This document shows, piece after piece, positions 63,676 through 64,000 of a stretch of 64,000 bases of DNA. Every line of letters starts with the position of its first letter. The first letter of the stretch is position 1. The DNA lies in the NCBI GenBank assembly GCA_019120175.1, contig DWVP01000013.1, forward strand, positions 1 to 64,000, in the 5' to 3' direction. The notes under the pieces are model-generated. The model ran no database searches. It saw only the letters and a program-made list of their open reading frames with translations, and was not told the DNA's origin. A program made the position numbers and the translations under genes. The DNA is from Candidatus Corynebacterium faecigallinarum (GTDB lineage Bacteria > Actinomycetota > Actinomycetes > Mycobacteriales > Mycobacteriaceae).

Positions 63676-64000
63676 CTAACCGTAGTTGATGCTGGCCCGC
63701 GGAATCGCGGTGATGTCGATGCTTGCGCGGGCTTCGTCAAGATCGTGGGCTTCCTGTAGCCCGAGCCAGAATTCAGCAGAGTTGCCGAAGTACGCGGCCA
63801 ATCGGACTGCTGTGGCAGCGGTGACCCCAGCTGCACCACGTACGATTTTGGAGACGTGAGATTCGGAGATCCCGGTGTCCTTGGACAGCCTGTACTGGGA
63901 GATTGCGAGCGGCTCCAGGAGCTCTTCCTGCAGGATTTCGCCTGGGTGCGGGTACGGTACCCGGTCGTCGGGAGCGGCTCCGTGAACACTGGTAGTCGAT
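63676..64000 (-). CDS. higA: HigA-family antitoxin / XRE regulator (5' end outside window)
   Basis: The frame is open from the window edge to TAG at 63676-63678 and gives at least 107 residues. PHPGEILQEELLEPLAISQY is the HigA signature, followed by the HTH RLSKDTGISESHVSKIVRG and a C-terminal FWLGLQEAHDLDEAR typical of HigA. No start codon occurs in the visible part, so the 5' end, and the higB toxin gene expected upstream, lie beyond 64000. HigA represses its own operon and neutralises the HigB mRNA interferase. Confidence 0.88.
   Translation of the reverse strand, partial: STTSVHGAAPDDRVPYPHPGEILQEELLEPLAISQYRLSKDTGISESHVSKIVRGAAGVTAATAVRLAAYFGNSAEFWLGLQEAHDLDEARASIDITAIPRASINYG

Overview
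The window is GC-rich, densely packed chromosomal DNA from an actinobacterium of the Corynebacterium group. Three things point there: an OdhI-type FHA protein with the corynebacterial ETTSVF phosphorylation motif followed by an FtsR-type MerR regulator, the SteA/SteB cell-separation pair, and a gene order that closely follows Mycobacterium tuberculosis Rv1691-Rv1713 and parts of Rv1817-Rv1854 (comparison from memory). The high GC content suggests one of the high-GC corynebacteria rather than C. glutamicum itself; this is inference.

Layout. 1-200: end of an rRNA operon (5S rRNA and its terminator). 346-19803: a mostly plus-strand housekeeping block containing an RGG/DRR-repeat TPR protein, a NagD-like phosphatase, a 60-aa conserved protein, tlyA, nadK, recN, a LysR regulator, steA-steB, pyrG, a NUDIX hydrolase, xerD, a ParA-like ATPase, scpA, scpB, an inserted minus-strand hydrolase, rluB and a fused cmk-der gene. 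Many stop and start codons overlap here, so long operons are likely. 19804-22330: a synteny break holding a truncated siderophore-ABC ATPase remnant, mmuM and sodC. 22343-25740: the ATP-grasp / alpha-E / transglutaminase-like cluster. 25748-30258: DUF4442 protein, tRNA-Pro(GGG), rraA-like gene, hydrolase and secA2. 30434-32472: odhI, ftsR and a second MerR regulator. 32477-40721: two poorly known proteins, a pair of CNNM/CBS membrane proteins, a DEAD-box helicase with a long disordered N-terminus, gnd and a thioesterase. 40731-46055: a WGR-like protein, a TPP-riboswitch-controlled thiamine salvage operon (thiM-thiE-thiD/tenA) and ndh. 46459-54565: a degenerate cyclopropane-synthase homologue, a KstD-like flavoprotein, an amidase, a phosphoribosyltransferase, a ketopantoate reductase and a BCCT osmolyte transporter. 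54727-64000: an accessory-looking stretch with two membrane proteins of unknown function, a 1005-aa TPR-like protein beside an HSP90-family ATPase, a GyrI-like protein, a DUF4261 protein, a short ORF fragment and a HigA-type antitoxin cut by the window edge.

How the genes work together. The left block joins translation and ribosome modification (tlyA, rluB, der), nucleotide and cofactor supply (nadK, pyrG, cmk) and chromosome maintenance (recN, xerD, ParA, ScpAB). The middle joins protein export (secA2), TCA-flux control (odhI) and division control (ftsR). A recurring feature is a -10 hexamer 6-8 nt ahead of the start codon with no ribosome binding site, predicting that many single genes give leaderless mRNAs. 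The most promising candidates for an undescribed system are the HSP90/TPR locus and the ATP-grasp/alpha-E/transglutaminase cluster.
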